A stretch of 64,000 nt of DNA. Origin: CAVPGP01 sp963718065. GTDB lineage: Bacteria > Actinomycetota > Thermoleophilia > Gaiellales > Gaiellaceae. The stretch covers positions 310,001-374,000 of the forward strand of contig CAVQYE010000020.1 of NCBI GenBank assembly GCA_963718065.1, read 5' to 3'. Of this stretch, positions 16,668 through 25,033 are shown in pieces. Numbering within the stretch: the first letter of the stretch is position 1; each line of letters starts with the position of its first letter. Below the pieces are notes generated by a model that saw nothing but the letters and a program-made list of their open reading frames with translations, ran no database searches and was not told where the DNA came from. The position numbers were made by a program, and so were the translations under genes.

Positions 16668-17847
16668 ATGGTTCTTCAACCCGTCGACCCCAACGAGCGC
16701 TTCCGGCTCCGCCGTGAGCGCATCCTCAGCCGCCGCCGGCGCCGTCGCCTGTACGCAGCGCTGCTGGTGATCGTGCTCGCCGTCGCCCTGGCGGCGGTGC
16801 TCGTCGGCACGGGCGGCTCGCCGGGGAAGACGGCGACCCCCAAGCCGAAGGCGCCCGTCCACAAGCCGAAGCCCGCGGTGAAGGAGCCGCGTCCCCTTCC
16901 GTACGAGATCCGCGGCGTGCACGTGACGATGTCGCTCGCCTCGCTGCCCGGGAAGCTCGACGAGTACCTCGCCGTGCCGGGCCTGAACACCGTCGAGCTC
17001 GACGTCAAGGACGAAAGCGGGCGCATCGCCTTCGTCGGCGCCGCGCCGCCGCTCGCGCGTGCGACGGGCGCGGCCGGGCGCTTCTACGACCCAGCGGCCG
17101 TCGTGAAGTCGGCGCGCCTGCATGGCGTCTACCTGATCGGACGCGTCGTCACCTTCGAGGACCCGGTCGTGTCCGAGCGGCGGCCGTCGCTTGCGATCCG
17201 CACGCACGTCCGGAGGCATCTGGCACAACCGAGCCGGGCTCGGCTGGGCGAATCCGTACTCGCGCGGCTACTGGAAGTACGCCGTCGACGTCGGGGTCGC
17301 CGCGGCGAAGGCCGGCTTCGACGAGATCCAGTTCGACTACGTCCGGTTCCCGACCGACGGCGACCTCTCGAGCGCCGTCTTCGCGGGCAAGGTGCGTGAG
17401 GCGCAGGGAGTAACGATCGCCCGGTTCCTGCAGTACGCGGCCAAGCGCCTGCACCCGCTCGGCGTCCGCGTCTCGGCCGACCTGTTCGGCCTCGCCGCGA
17501 CGCGCGACCTCGGCGTCGGCCAGGCACCGCGGCGCCTCTCGCGGTACGTCGACGCGGTCTACCCGATGGTCTACCCCTCGCATTTCAACGCCGGCGAGTA
17601 CCGCCTCGACGATCCGAACGCAGCGCCGGGCCAGACGGTCGCCGCCGCGCTGCGCGACTACAAGCACGCGCTCCGAGGGCGCAAGGCGCGGCTCGTCCCG
17701 TGGCTGCAGGACTTCTCGCTCGGGCGGACCTACGGCATTGCGGAGGTGCAGCAGCAGATCGCAGCCGCCCGTCGCGCCGGCGTGTCCGGGTTCCTGCTCT
17801 GGAACGCCGAGGGCGTCTACACGATGGACGTCTTCAAGGGCTCGTAG
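16668..17847 (+). CDS. DUF4015-type putative glycoside hydrolase, frameshifted once
   Basis: A type II membrane protein: basic N-terminus, one transmembrane helix (about residues 28-49), a Pro/Lys linker, then a TIM-barrel domain of the DUF4015 family. Visible blocks are YEIRGVHVT, LNTVELDVKDESG, GFDEIQFDYVRFPTDG and YPMVYPSHFNAGEYRLDDP. The domain is predicted to act on extracellular polysaccharide. One extra base near 17200 breaks the frame; removing it joins SLAIRT to SGGIWHNRAGLGWANPY. The ATG start was chosen because it opens with the basic membrane-anchor segment. The substrate is unknown. Confidence 0.75.
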
Positions 17848-17858
17848 CGCTCAACGAT

Positions 17859-18596
17859 CTAGGCCGGCAGCGAGAAGCCGCCGTCGACGATCAGCGTCTG
17901 GCCGCAGATCATCGCCGCATCGTCCGAGCAGAGGAACGAGACGGCGCCCGCGAGGTCGCCGGGCTCGACGAGCCGGCCGGCCGGCGTGCGCTCGCGTCCC
18001 GCGCGGAGCATCTCGTCGCGGTTGGGGAAGTGCTCGAGCGCGCCCGTCTCGACGACGCCGCCGGAGACCGCATTGACGCGGATGCCGCGGGGCGCCAGCT
18101 CGACGCCGAGGTAGCGGACGAGCGACTCGAGCGCCGCCTTCGACGTCCCGACGAGGACGTAGTTCTCGAGCGTGCGAAACGAGCCGAGGCTCGAGAGCGC
18201 CACGATCGAGGCGCCGCGCTCCATCTGCGGCACGGCGGCCTGCGCGAGCCCGAGCAGCGCCCGCGCGTTTGCGTTCATCGTCCAGTCCCAGTGCTTGTCC
18301 TCCACCTCGAGCGCCGGCCGGATCACACCGGTGGCGGCGTTGTGGACGAGCGCAGCGAGCGGCCCGAGCGCGCGCACCTCGTCGAGCACGCGCGACGACG
18401 AGACGTTGCCGCGCACGAGGAGCGGCTCGGCGCCGGCGGTGCGGATCTCCTCGGCGGCAGCCTCCGCCGCCGCGTCGTTGCGGAGGTACCCGATCGCGAC
18501 GCGGACGGCTCCGTCGCGCACGAGCCTGAGCGCGATCGCCTTGCCGATCCCTCGCGACCCGCCCGTCACGAGGACGGTGCCGCCCTCGACGCTCAC
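17859..18596 (-). CDS. fabL: Enoyl-ACP reductase III (FabL-type SDR)
   Basis: A 245-residue short-chain dehydrogenase with VLVTGGSRGIGKAIALRL at the N-terminus. Its core matches the FabL pattern rather than ordinary FabG: LVHNAATGVIRP, HWDWTMNANARALL, SSLGSFRTLENYVLVGTSKA (catalytic Tyr and Lys), VSGGVVETGALEHFPNRDE and GQTLIVDGGFSL. FabL reduces trans-2-enoyl-ACP with NADPH in fatty acid elongation. The GTG start overlaps the stop of a small upstream gene (GTGA). FabL is best known from Bacillus; the similarity is strong, but the reaction remains to be shown. Confidence 0.82.
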   Translation of the reverse strand: MSVEGGTVLVTGGSRGIGKAIALRLVRDGAVRVAIGYLRNDAAAEAAAEEIRTAGAEPLLVRGNVSSSRVLDEVRALGPLAALVHNAATGVIRPALEVEDKHWDWTMNANARALLGLAQAAVPQMERGASIVALSSLGSFRTLENYVLVGTSKAALESLVRYLGVELAPRGIRVNAVSGGVVETGALEHFPNRDEMLRAGRERTPAGRLVEPGDLAGAVSFLCSDDAAMICGQTLIVDGGFSLPA

Positions 18597-18878
18597 CGCC
18601 GCTGCGGCAGCGGGTCGTCCGCAGGCGCGGAGCTCGGCAGCTCCTCCCAGCCGGGACGCGTCCGCGGCTCGCGCCCGCCTTCCTCGGCCTTGGAGGATGC
18701 ATGGCCGAGCGCGTCGAGGCGGACCAGCTGCTGCTCGGCGTAGCCCCGCACCGGATGGTCGGCCGGCAGGTCTGCTACGAGCTCCTCGACCCGGGCGCGG
18801 ATCTGGTAGGCGAAGTGCGGCGTCGCGGGACCGACGAGGGCGTTCGACGTCGTCGATCGTTGGCTCCCGCGCGGACAC
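18593..18878 (-). CDS. Small conserved hypothetical protein, frameshifted near its start
   Basis: Two frames together give a protein of about 94 residues: MSAREPTIDDV from GTG 18878, then NALVGPATPHFAYQIRARVE with LVADLPADHPVRGYAEQQLV. Removing one base near 18842 joins them. The middle part looks like a conserved helical domain; the C-terminus is Pro/Glu/Arg-rich. It overlaps the fabL start by 4 nt, indicating coupling, and diverges from the DMT transporter gene with a 25-nt gap. Function unknown. Confidence 0.6.
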
Positions 18879-18903
18879 GGGCTGAGCCTACCGCGTCTCG
18901 GCA

Positions 18904-19821
18904 ATGAGACCCATCAGTAGTCTCGACCGGGTGCGCTTCTCAGCTGCGGATGCGATGCTCGTCACGACGGTCGTCTTCTGGGCGCTCAACTTCACCGTCT
19001 CGAAATACATCCTCGAGCACGGTTTCGAGCCGATCCAGTACTCGAGCACCCGGTACGTGATCGCGGCGGCGATCTTCGCCGGCATCACCTATGTGAGCGA
19101 GCGCTCGTTCCGCGTCTCGCGCCGCGACCTGGGCATCCTGCTCGGCTGTGCGTGCCTGCTCTTCGTGAACCAGATCGGCTTCGTCTACTCGCTGCATTTC
19201 ACGACGGCGACCACGGTCGCGCTCATCTTCGGCACGCTGCCGATCTTCACCGGGCTGATCGCCGCGGCGACCGGCGTCGAGGAGCTGACGTCGCGCTTCG
19301 CGCTCGCGGCCGGGGTCTCGTTCGCCGGCGTCGCGCTCGTCGCGACCGGCGACGGCGGCGGGCTCTCATCCGACGTGAAGGGCGATCTCCTGGCGCTCCT
19401 CGGCGCGGCGACATGGGCCGCCTACTCGGTGGCGATCGGGCCGCTGATGCGGCGCTACAGCCCCTACCGGATCAGCTTCGTCGTGCTGACGGCGACGACG
19501 GTGATGCTCGGTCTCGCCGGCTCACACCAGTTCGACGGCGACTGGCCGGGCGGATGGCTGGTCTGGCTCGGCTTCGCCTTTGCCGTGGCCGGCCCGCTCG
19601 TGCTCACGAACGTGCTCTGGTTCCGCGCCATCCACGCGGTCGGGCCGGGCCGCGCCTCGCTCTTTGCGAACCTGCAGTTCTTCCTGGCCGCGATCTTCGC
19701 CGTCCTGCTGCTCTCCGAGTCGATCTCGACCGTCCAGATCGTCGGCGGCCTCGCGATCGCCGCCGGCATCCTGCTCGCACCGCGCGAGCGCGTCGCCGTC
19801 GTGGGGGTGGGCGGTGACTAG
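18904..19821 (+). CDS. EamA/DMT-family transporter
   Basis: A 305-residue membrane protein of ten predicted helices in two EamA repeats, the first starting FWALNFTVSKYILEHG, the second after KGDLLALLGAATWAAYSVAIG. This is the drug/metabolite transporter layout, which exports or takes up small metabolites across the cytoplasmic membrane. Its end overlaps the start of the MFS exporter gene by 8 nt, so the two are one unit leading into hppD. The substrate is unknown. Confidence 0.85.
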   Translation: MRPISSLDRVRFSAADAMLVTTVVFWALNFTVSKYILEHGFEPIQYSSTRYVIAAAIFAGITYVSERSFRVSRRDLGILLGCACLLFVNQIGFVYSLHFTTATTVALIFGTLPIFTGLIAAATGVEELTSRFALAAGVSFAGVALVATGDGGGLSSDVKGDLLALLGAATWAAYSVAIGPLMRRYSPYRISFVVLTATTVMLGLAGSHQFDGDWPGGWLVWLGFAFAVAGPLVLTNVLWFRAIHAVGPGRASLFANLQFFLAAIFAVLLLSESISTVQIVGGLAIAAGILLAPRERVAVVGVGGD

Positions 19822-21355
19822 CCTCCGCGCTCGCCTCGCGCACACACCGCCCGGCTACCGCTTCTCGATCGGCCGGATCCTCGCCATCTACTCCGGCCTG
19901 ATGGTGACGCTCCTGCTCGCGGCGCTCGACCAGACGATCGTCGCGACGGCGCTGCCGCGGATCGTCTCCGACCTCGGCGGGCTGACGCAGTACGCGTGGG
20001 TCTTCACCGCGTACATGCTCACCTCGACGGTCACCGTGCCGCTCTACGGCAAGCTCGGCGACGTCTACGGGCGGAAGAAGCTCTTCATCTTCGCGATCGT
20101 CGTCTTCCTGATCGGCTCGGCGCTCTGCGGGCTCGCTCAGGGGATGACCCAGCTCGTCGTCTTCCGCGCCATCCAGGGCATCGGCGCCGGCGGGCTGTTT
20201 CCGCTGTCGCTCGCCGTGATCGGCAACATCGTCCCGCCGCGGGACCGCGGCCGCTGGCAGGGACTGATCGGAGCCGTGTTCGCGGCGGCCTCTATTGCCG
20301 GCCCGGCGATCGGCGGGTTCATCGTCGACTCGACGACGTGGCGCTGGATCTTCCTCGTCAACCTCCCGATCGGCGGTGTTGCGCTGCTCGTGATCTCGCT
20401 GACGATGCCCAGTCGCGCGCGGCGGTCGGAGCACTCGATCGACTGGCTCGGCGCCGGTCTGCTCGCCGGTGGCACGGGGGCGCTCCTGATGGCGCTCATC
20501 TGGGGCGGGCGCGACTACGGCTGGACGAGCGGTCACGTGCTCGGGGCGCTGGCGATCGCCGTGGCGCTGCTCACGCTCTTCGCCGTCGTCGAGCGTCGCG
20601 CGGTGGAGCCGATCCTCCCGTTCGACGTGCTCCGCAATCCGATCGTGGCGTCGAGCATCGCCTGCATGGCGCTCGTCGGCATGGCGATGTTCGGGACGAT
20701 CGCCTATGTCCCGCTCTTCGTCCAGGGCGTGATCGGCACGTCCGCCACGTCGTCGGGCGTCGTGCTGACGCCGCTGATGCTCGGCGCCGTGACGACGTCG
20801 ATCGTCACCGGCCAGCTCGTCTCGCGCACGGGTCGCTACCGCTGGAACGCGGTGCTCGGCCCGCTCGTGCTCACCGCGGGGATGGTCATGCTCTGGCGGC
20901 TCGACGAGCACGCGACGAACAGTCAGGCGGCGCGCGCGATGGTCGTCGCGGGCATCGGCATCGGCTCGATGATGCAGGTCTTCGTGCTCAGCGTTCAGAA
21001 CGTCGTGCGCCCGGCGCGCATCGGCTCCGCGACCGCGCTGACGCAGTTCTCCCGGCAGATCGGCGCCACGATCGGCGTCGCGATCATGGGCGCGATCGTC
21101 AACAGCGGCCTGCCGCCGGGCACCGACGGAGGCGCCGCCGGGGCGATTCACCGGCTGTCGCCGGCACTTCGCAAGGCGCTCGCAGACGCGATCCACCCCG
21201 CGTTCCTCGCGGCCGCCGTCGTGTCGTTGCTCGTGTTTGTGATTGCGCTCCTCGGCGTCAAGGAAGTGCCGCTGCGGCGCACCCTCGACGACCCGGGCGC
21301 CGCCGAGGCCGCCACGGGGGCGCCGGCGACGACCCCGGTAGACTCCCGGACGTGA
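19814..21355 (+). CDS. MFS drug exporter, DHA2 (EmrB/QacA) family
   Basis: About 513 residues and fourteen predicted helices, normal for the 14-TMS DHA2 group. Motifs are LDQTIVATALPRIVSDLGG at helix 1, GKLGDVYGRKKLF (motif A) and RAIQGIGAGGLFPLSLAVIG (motif C region). It probably exports hydrophobic compounds using the proton gradient. The GTG start overlaps the DMT gene; the stop overlaps the hppD start (GTGA). Sitting directly upstream of tyrosine catabolism genes, it may export an aromatic, but this is inference. Confidence 0.87.
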   Translation: MTSLRARLAHTPPGYRFSIGRILAIYSGLMVTLLLAALDQTIVATALPRIVSDLGGLTQYAWVFTAYMLTSTVTVPLYGKLGDVYGRKKLFIFAIVVFLIGSALCGLAQGMTQLVVFRAIQGIGAGGLFPLSLAVIGNIVPPRDRGRWQGLIGAVFAAASIAGPAIGGFIVDSTTWRWIFLVNLPIGGVALLVISLTMPSRARRSEHSIDWLGAGLLAGGTGALLMALIWGGRDYGWTSGHVLGALAIAVALLTLFAVVERRAVEPILPFDVLRNPIVASSIACMALVGMAMFGTIAYVPLFVQGVIGTSATSSGVVLTPLMLGAVTTSIVTGQLVSRTGRYRWNAVLGPLVLTAGMVMLWRLDEHATNSQAARAMVVAGIGIGSMMQVFVLSVQNVVRPARIGSATALTQFSRQIGATIGVAIMGAIVNSGLPPGTDGGAAGAIHRLSPALRKALADAIHPAFLAAAVVSLLVFVIALLGVKEVPLRRTLDDPGAAEAATGAPATTPVDSRT

Positions 21356-22446
21356 CCGACGATTTCATGCCGCTCGATGGGTGGGACCACGTCGAGTTGT
21401 GGGTCGGGAACGCGAAGCAGGCCGCCTACTACTACGAGCACGCATTCGGCTTCCGCAAGACGGCCTACGCAGGCCCGGAGACGGGAATCCGGGACCGTGC
21501 GAGCTATGTGCTCGAGCAGAACGACATCCGGCTCGTGGTGACGAGCGCGCTGCGTCGCGACTCCGAGATCGGCCAGTTCGCCTTCGTGCACGGCGACGGC
21601 GTCAAGGACATCGCGCTGCGCGTCCCCGATGCGAACGAGGCCTACCGCCAGGCCGTCCAGCGAGGCGCCCGCGGGATCACCGAGCCGCACACGGCCGAGG
21701 ACGAGTTCGGCAAGGTACAGCTCGCCTCGATCGGCACCTACGGCGACGTCGTGCACACCTTCGTCGACCGCTCGCACTACGAGGGCGCGTATCTCCCGGG
21801 CTATGTCGCACAGGAGTCGAGCGACCAGGGAGAGGACGTCGGCCTGCTGGCGATGGACCACGTCGTCGGCAACGTCGAGCTCGGCCGCATGGATCACTGG
21901 GTCGGCTTCTACGAGCGCGTCTTCGGCATGACCGAGATGCTGCACTTCACCGACGAGGCGATCTCGACCGAGTACTCAGCGTTGATGAGCAAGGTGATGA
22001 CGGACGGGAACGGCAAGATCAAGTTCCCGATCAACGAGCCTGCCGAGGGCAAGCGGAAGAGCCAGATCGAGGAGTACCTCGAGTTCAACCACGGCCCCGG
22101 CTCGCAGCACATCGCGCTCACGAGCTCGAACATCGTCGAGACGGTCGAGCGGCTCCAGCGCCGCGGGGTGCTCTTCCTCTCGACGCCGGAGTCGTATTAC
22201 GACATCACGCCCGATCGGGTGGGTGAGATCGACGAGAGCTGGGACGATCTCAAGCGGCTGCGCATCCTCGCGGACCGCGACGACGACGGCTATCTGCTGC
22301 AGATCTTCACGAAGACGGCGCAGGACCGGCCGACGCTTTTCTTCGAGGTGATCGAGCGCCACGGCGCGCGCGGCTTCGGCGACGGCAACTTCAAGGCGTT
22401 GTTCGAGGCGATCGAGCGCGAGCAGGCGCTGCGCGGGAACCTGTAG
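21352..22446 (+). CDS. hppD: 4-Hydroxyphenylpyruvate dioxygenase
   Basis: A 364-residue HPPD made of two vicinal-oxygen-chelate halves. The three iron ligands are visible as His169 (MDHVVGNV), His252 (GSQHIALTS) and Glu331 (FFEVIERHGARGFGDGNF). It converts 4-hydroxyphenylpyruvate, from tyrosine, to homogentisate with O2. The FAH-family gene and hmgA that complete the route lie 2.6 and 4 kb downstream on the same strand. The GTG start overlaps the preceding MFS gene; length agrees with bacterial HPPDs. Confidence 0.94.
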   Translation: MTDDFMPLDGWDHVELWVGNAKQAAYYYEHAFGFRKTAYAGPETGIRDRASYVLEQNDIRLVVTSALRRDSEIGQFAFVHGDGVKDIALRVPDANEAYRQAVQRGARGITEPHTAEDEFGKVQLASIGTYGDVVHTFVDRSHYEGAYLPGYVAQESSDQGEDVGLLAMDHVVGNVELGRMDHWVGFYERVFGMTEMLHFTDEAISTEYSALMSKVMTDGNGKIKFPINEPAEGKRKSQIEEYLEFNHGPGSQHIALTSSNIVETVERLQRRGVLFLSTPESYYDITPDRVGEIDESWDDLKRLRILADRDDDGYLLQIFTKTAQDRPTLFFEVIERHGARGFGDGNFKALFEAIEREQALRGNL

Positions 22447-22822
22447 GCGGGAACCTCTAGGGCGAAGCTCTAAGGCGGGCGTCCGGCGAGCACCTGCGCG
22501 GATCGCCGGCGAACCTCTAGGCGGACTTCCGGCGAACCTCGGCGCACGCGGTGCCGAACGCCGGTGCGACGCGACGCGGCCCGCGATCTGGGGAAACTCC
22601 GTCACACTTCTGTCGCAGTTGGTCTGACCAGCCGGCGTACCGCCAGACCGCTTCGTTCCTTCATCTGTGGACGGCTCGTCACACTTCTGTGACTGTTGGT
22701 CTGACCAGAGGATTGACGCTTTGGGACATGTCCGGGGTCATGGCGGCTTTGGACAGGTTGAGGGCCTCTGGGGGACAGTCCCCGGTCATGCCTCTTTCGG
22801 ACACGAACTAGCCTTCTCCGAC
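22447..22822 (+). other. 376-nt intergenic region made largely of repeats
   Basis: No gene is supportable. The first 110 nt contain short degenerate repeats around GGCGAACCTCTAGGCGG. Two 31-nt TTGGTCTGACCAG units follow, and then fragments related to the 46-nt array at 14466-14700. The promoter of the CDF transporter gene must lie within or beside this repeat material. Confidence 0.65.
22601..22708 (+). repeat. Paired 31-nt repeat, locus 2 (TTGGTCTGACCAG family)
   Basis: Units at 22601-22631 and 22678-22708 (77 nt apart) read GTCACACTTCTGT, six variable bases, then TTGGTCTGACCAG. They match the pair near xseA (10268-10374) in orientation, length and spacing, although the DNA between units is not obviously conserved. 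The repeated design at two unrelated loci argues for a dispersed element. Confidence 0.75.
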
Positions 22823-22832
22823 ATGTCTCCGC
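22723..22832 (+). repeat. Fragments related to the 46-nt array, running into the CDF gene start
   Basis: GGGACATGTCCGGGG at 22723-22737 and GGGGACAGTCCCC at 22771-22783 are the two dyads of the array before the proline dehydrogenase gene, here single and further apart. At 22820-22832 the sequence CGACATGTCTCCGC contains the CDF start codon, just as CGACATGTCCCCGC contains that of the proline dehydrogenase. Confidence 0.6.
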
Positions 22833-24166
22833 AGCGCCGCACCGCGCTCGTCTCCGTGTTCGCCGCGCTGGCGCTCGTTGCGCTGAAGCTCGTGACCGGA
22901 CTCGCGACCGGCAGCCTCGGGCTCCTCTCCGAGGCGGCGCACTCGGGGACGGACGTCGTCGCCGCGCTGCTGACCCTCTTCGCGATCGGCGTCGCCGGGC
23001 GGCCGGCCGACTTCCAGCATCAGTACGGGCACGGCAAAGCCGAGCACCTCGCCGCGCTCGCCGAGGCGGGATTCCTCGCGCTCGTCAGCATCTTCATCGC
23101 GTTCCGCGCGGTCGAGCGCCTGCTCGGGCACGGGCACGGCCAGGTCGAACCCGCCTGGTACGCCTTCGTCGTACTCGGGATCGTGATCGCCATCGACATC
23201 TCGCGCACGATCGTCTCGCTGCGGGCGGCGCGCCGGTACGAGAGCGCGGCGCTCGCGTCCAACGCGCTCCACTTCGGCTCCGACCTCGCCGGCTCGATCG
23301 CGGTGCTCTCGGGACTCGCACTCGCACGCGCCGGTTGGGCCGCAGGCGACTCGGTCGCGGCGCTCTTCGTCGCCGGACTCGTCGTGCTCGCCGCCGCGAG
23401 GCTGATGCGCAGGAACGTCGACGTGCTGATGGACCGCGCGCCGGCCGAGGCCGAAGAGGCCGCGCGGCTGGCGATCGTCGCCATCGACCCACCGGTCAAT
23501 CTCCGCCGGCTGCGCATGCGCCAGGCCGCGGGACGTCATTTCGCCGACGTCGTGATCGGTGTCTCGTCCGGCGCCGCGGTGGGGCAGGGGCACGCCGCCG
23601 CCGACCGGGTCGAGGAGGCGGTGCAGCGCGCCTTGCCCGAGTCGGACGTCGTCGTCCATGTCGAGCCGCTCGGCGACGAGGCCGAGATCCGCGAGCGCGC
23701 GCACGCGGCCGCGCTCGGCGTGGCTCGCGTGCGCGAGATTCACAACCTCTCGGTCGTCGACGTCGGCGGCCGGACCGAGCTGTCGCTCCACCTGAAGCTT
23801 CCCGGCGACCTCCCCCTCGAAGAGGCGCACGAGGTGGCCGAGCAGGTGGAGCGCGCGATTTGCGACGCCGTGCCGCAGATCGACGCCGTGCAGACGCACC
23901 TGGAGCCGCTCGCCGAGCCGAAGGCCGCCGCCGAGGTTGAGTTCGACCACGCCGCGATCGAGCGGATCGTCCGCGAGGCGACCGGGCTCGAGCCCCGGGA
24001 GGTCCGCTTCCTGCGCACGACCGAGGGGATCGTCGCGTTCCTCACGCTGCGTCTCGATCCGTCCGTGACGCTCGCCGAGGCGCACGCGCGGGCGAGCGAG
24101 ATCGAGGAGAAGATCCGCCGCGCGGCGCCCGACATCGCCGACGTGATCGTGCACACCGAGCCTTGA
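22823..24166 (+). CDS. Cation diffusion facilitator (CDF) transporter with extended cytoplasmic tail
   Basis: A 447-residue CDF protein. Helices in the first 210 residues carry SEAAHSGTDVVAAL (helix II metal site), HQYGHGKAEHLAALAEA and ALHFGSDLAGSIAVL (helix V metal site, HxxxD). It exports divalent metals such as Zn2+, Fe2+ or Mn2+ from the cytoplasm. The C-terminal half is longer than usual and looks like two or more tandem ferredoxin-like dimerisation domains (VVVHVEPLGDEAEIRE, DAVQTHLEPLAEPKA, DVIVHTEP). The ATG lies within a repeat-derived CGACATGTC motif. The metal cannot be named by eye. Confidence 0.87.
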   Translation: MSPQRRTALVSVFAALALVALKLVTGLATGSLGLLSEAAHSGTDVVAALLTLFAIGVAGRPADFQHQYGHGKAEHLAALAEAGFLALVSIFIAFRAVERLLGHGHGQVEPAWYAFVVLGIVIAIDISRTIVSLRAARRYESAALASNALHFGSDLAGSIAVLSGLALARAGWAAGDSVAALFVAGLVVLAAARLMRRNVDVLMDRAPAEAEEAARLAIVAIDPPVNLRRLRMRQAAGRHFADVVIGVSSGAAVGQGHAAADRVEEAVQRALPESDVVVHVEPLGDEAEIRERAHAAALGVARVREIHNLSVVDVGGRTELSLHLKLPGDLPLEEAHEVAEQVERAICDAVPQIDAVQTHLEPLAEPKAAAEVEFDHAAIERIVREATGLEPREVRFLRTTEGIVAFLTLRLDPSVTLAEAHARASEIEEKIRRAAPDIADVIVHTEP

Positions 24167-24304
24167 CAATCCTTGCGTTCAAGCCGATTTCCAAGCGTTT
24201 CGCGTTTGCAAAATGTAAGGATCGGCCGGCAGGCCGTTCGTTTCGCCAGGGTCGGGCATCCCCTTCTAGTGAGCAACTCAAAGAACTCGAAGGGGAGATA
24301 CGCA

Positions 24305-24964
24305 ATGCAGAAATTCATCTCGATCGCGGTGCTCGCGGTTGCAGCGCTCATGCTGTCGACCGGCGCGCTCGCCAACGGTGGCGAGCACGGCTCGAAGACC
24401 GGGCACAAGAGCGAGCAGAAGCACGGCCACCATTTCAAGCACTTCAAGGGCCACCACAACACGCGCTTCAACTTCGACGTCGTCACCACCGACGGCGGCT
24501 CGTGCGGCGTCGACTGGGCGACCGACACGCTGAAGCGGACGTATGTCGTGACGAAGAACAGCGACGGCTCGTTCAAGCTGTTCCGCTTCGATCGCGGCAC
24601 GTTCGTCACGACCGGCACGACGAGCCCTGGCAAGTGCGACACGACGGGCCAGCACGGCTCGACCGTGACGCCCGGCGTCAAGGGCTTCGTCTTCGGCTTC
24701 CTTGTCGGCACGATCACCGGCGGCACGTTCGACCCGAAGGCGACCTGCACCGGCCCGACCTGTGGTGAGCGCTCGACGTTCATCACGACGCACTTCGGCC
24801 CGAACGCCGTCTACTCGTGCGACGTGAACAGCACCGACTGCAAGTTCAACTTCCACTACGTCTCGCACGACAAGACCCTGCTGTTCCACCACTGGCAGGA
24901 CAAGGGCAAGGGCGCCGGCACGCTCCTGAACGAGGAGTTCAACGGCGACATCGCCACCGCCTAG
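24305..24964 (+). CDS. Secreted hypothetical protein, His-rich near its N-terminus
   Basis: 219 residues with a clear signal peptide (MQKFISIAVLAVAALMLSTG ending near ALA-NGG). A His/Lys-rich stretch follows (HGSKTGHKSEQKHGHHFKHF, residues about 30-49), which could bind metal. The body is Thr/Gly-rich with six or so Cys and no domain I recognise. AAGGGGAG precedes the ATG at good distance. It follows the CDF metal transporter after 138 nt and ends at a strong terminator, so it is probably expressed alone. A metal-related role is only suggested by context and His content. Confidence 0.7.
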   Translation: MQKFISIAVLAVAALMLSTGALANGGEHGSKTGHKSEQKHGHHFKHFKGHHNTRFNFDVVTTDGGSCGVDWATDTLKRTYVVTKNSDGSFKLFRFDRGTFVTTGTTSPGKCDTTGQHGSTVTPGVKGFVFGFLVGTITGGTFDPKATCTGPTCGERSTFITTHFGPNAVYSCDVNSTDCKFNFHYVSHDKTLLFHHWQDKGKGAGTLLNEEFNGDIATA

Positions 24965-24977
24965 CGCAAGTCGTACC

Positions 24978-25005
24978 GAAGGGCCCGCCGCAAGGCGGGC
25001 CCTTC
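24978..25005 (+). terminator. Rho-independent terminator after the secreted His-rich protein gene
   Basis: A 12-bp perfect stem (24978-24989 with 24994-25005, arms GAAGGGCCCGCC / GGCGGGCCCTTC) closes a GCAA tetraloop and is followed by GTGTCTTGG. It starts 14 nt after the stop codon. It separates this gene from the FAH-family gene beginning at 25034. Confidence 0.88.
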
Positions 25006-25033
25006 GTGTCTTGGAGGCTAGGCTTCGCGACCG

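Noticed and set aside
19604..21196. 530-codon open frame on the - strand
   Set aside because: It mirrors the DHA2 exporter gene; the translation is Arg/Asp/His-rich low-complexity sequence.
22808..24169. 453-codon open frame on the - strand
   Set aside because: Exact shadow of the CDF transporter gene with no recognisable domain.
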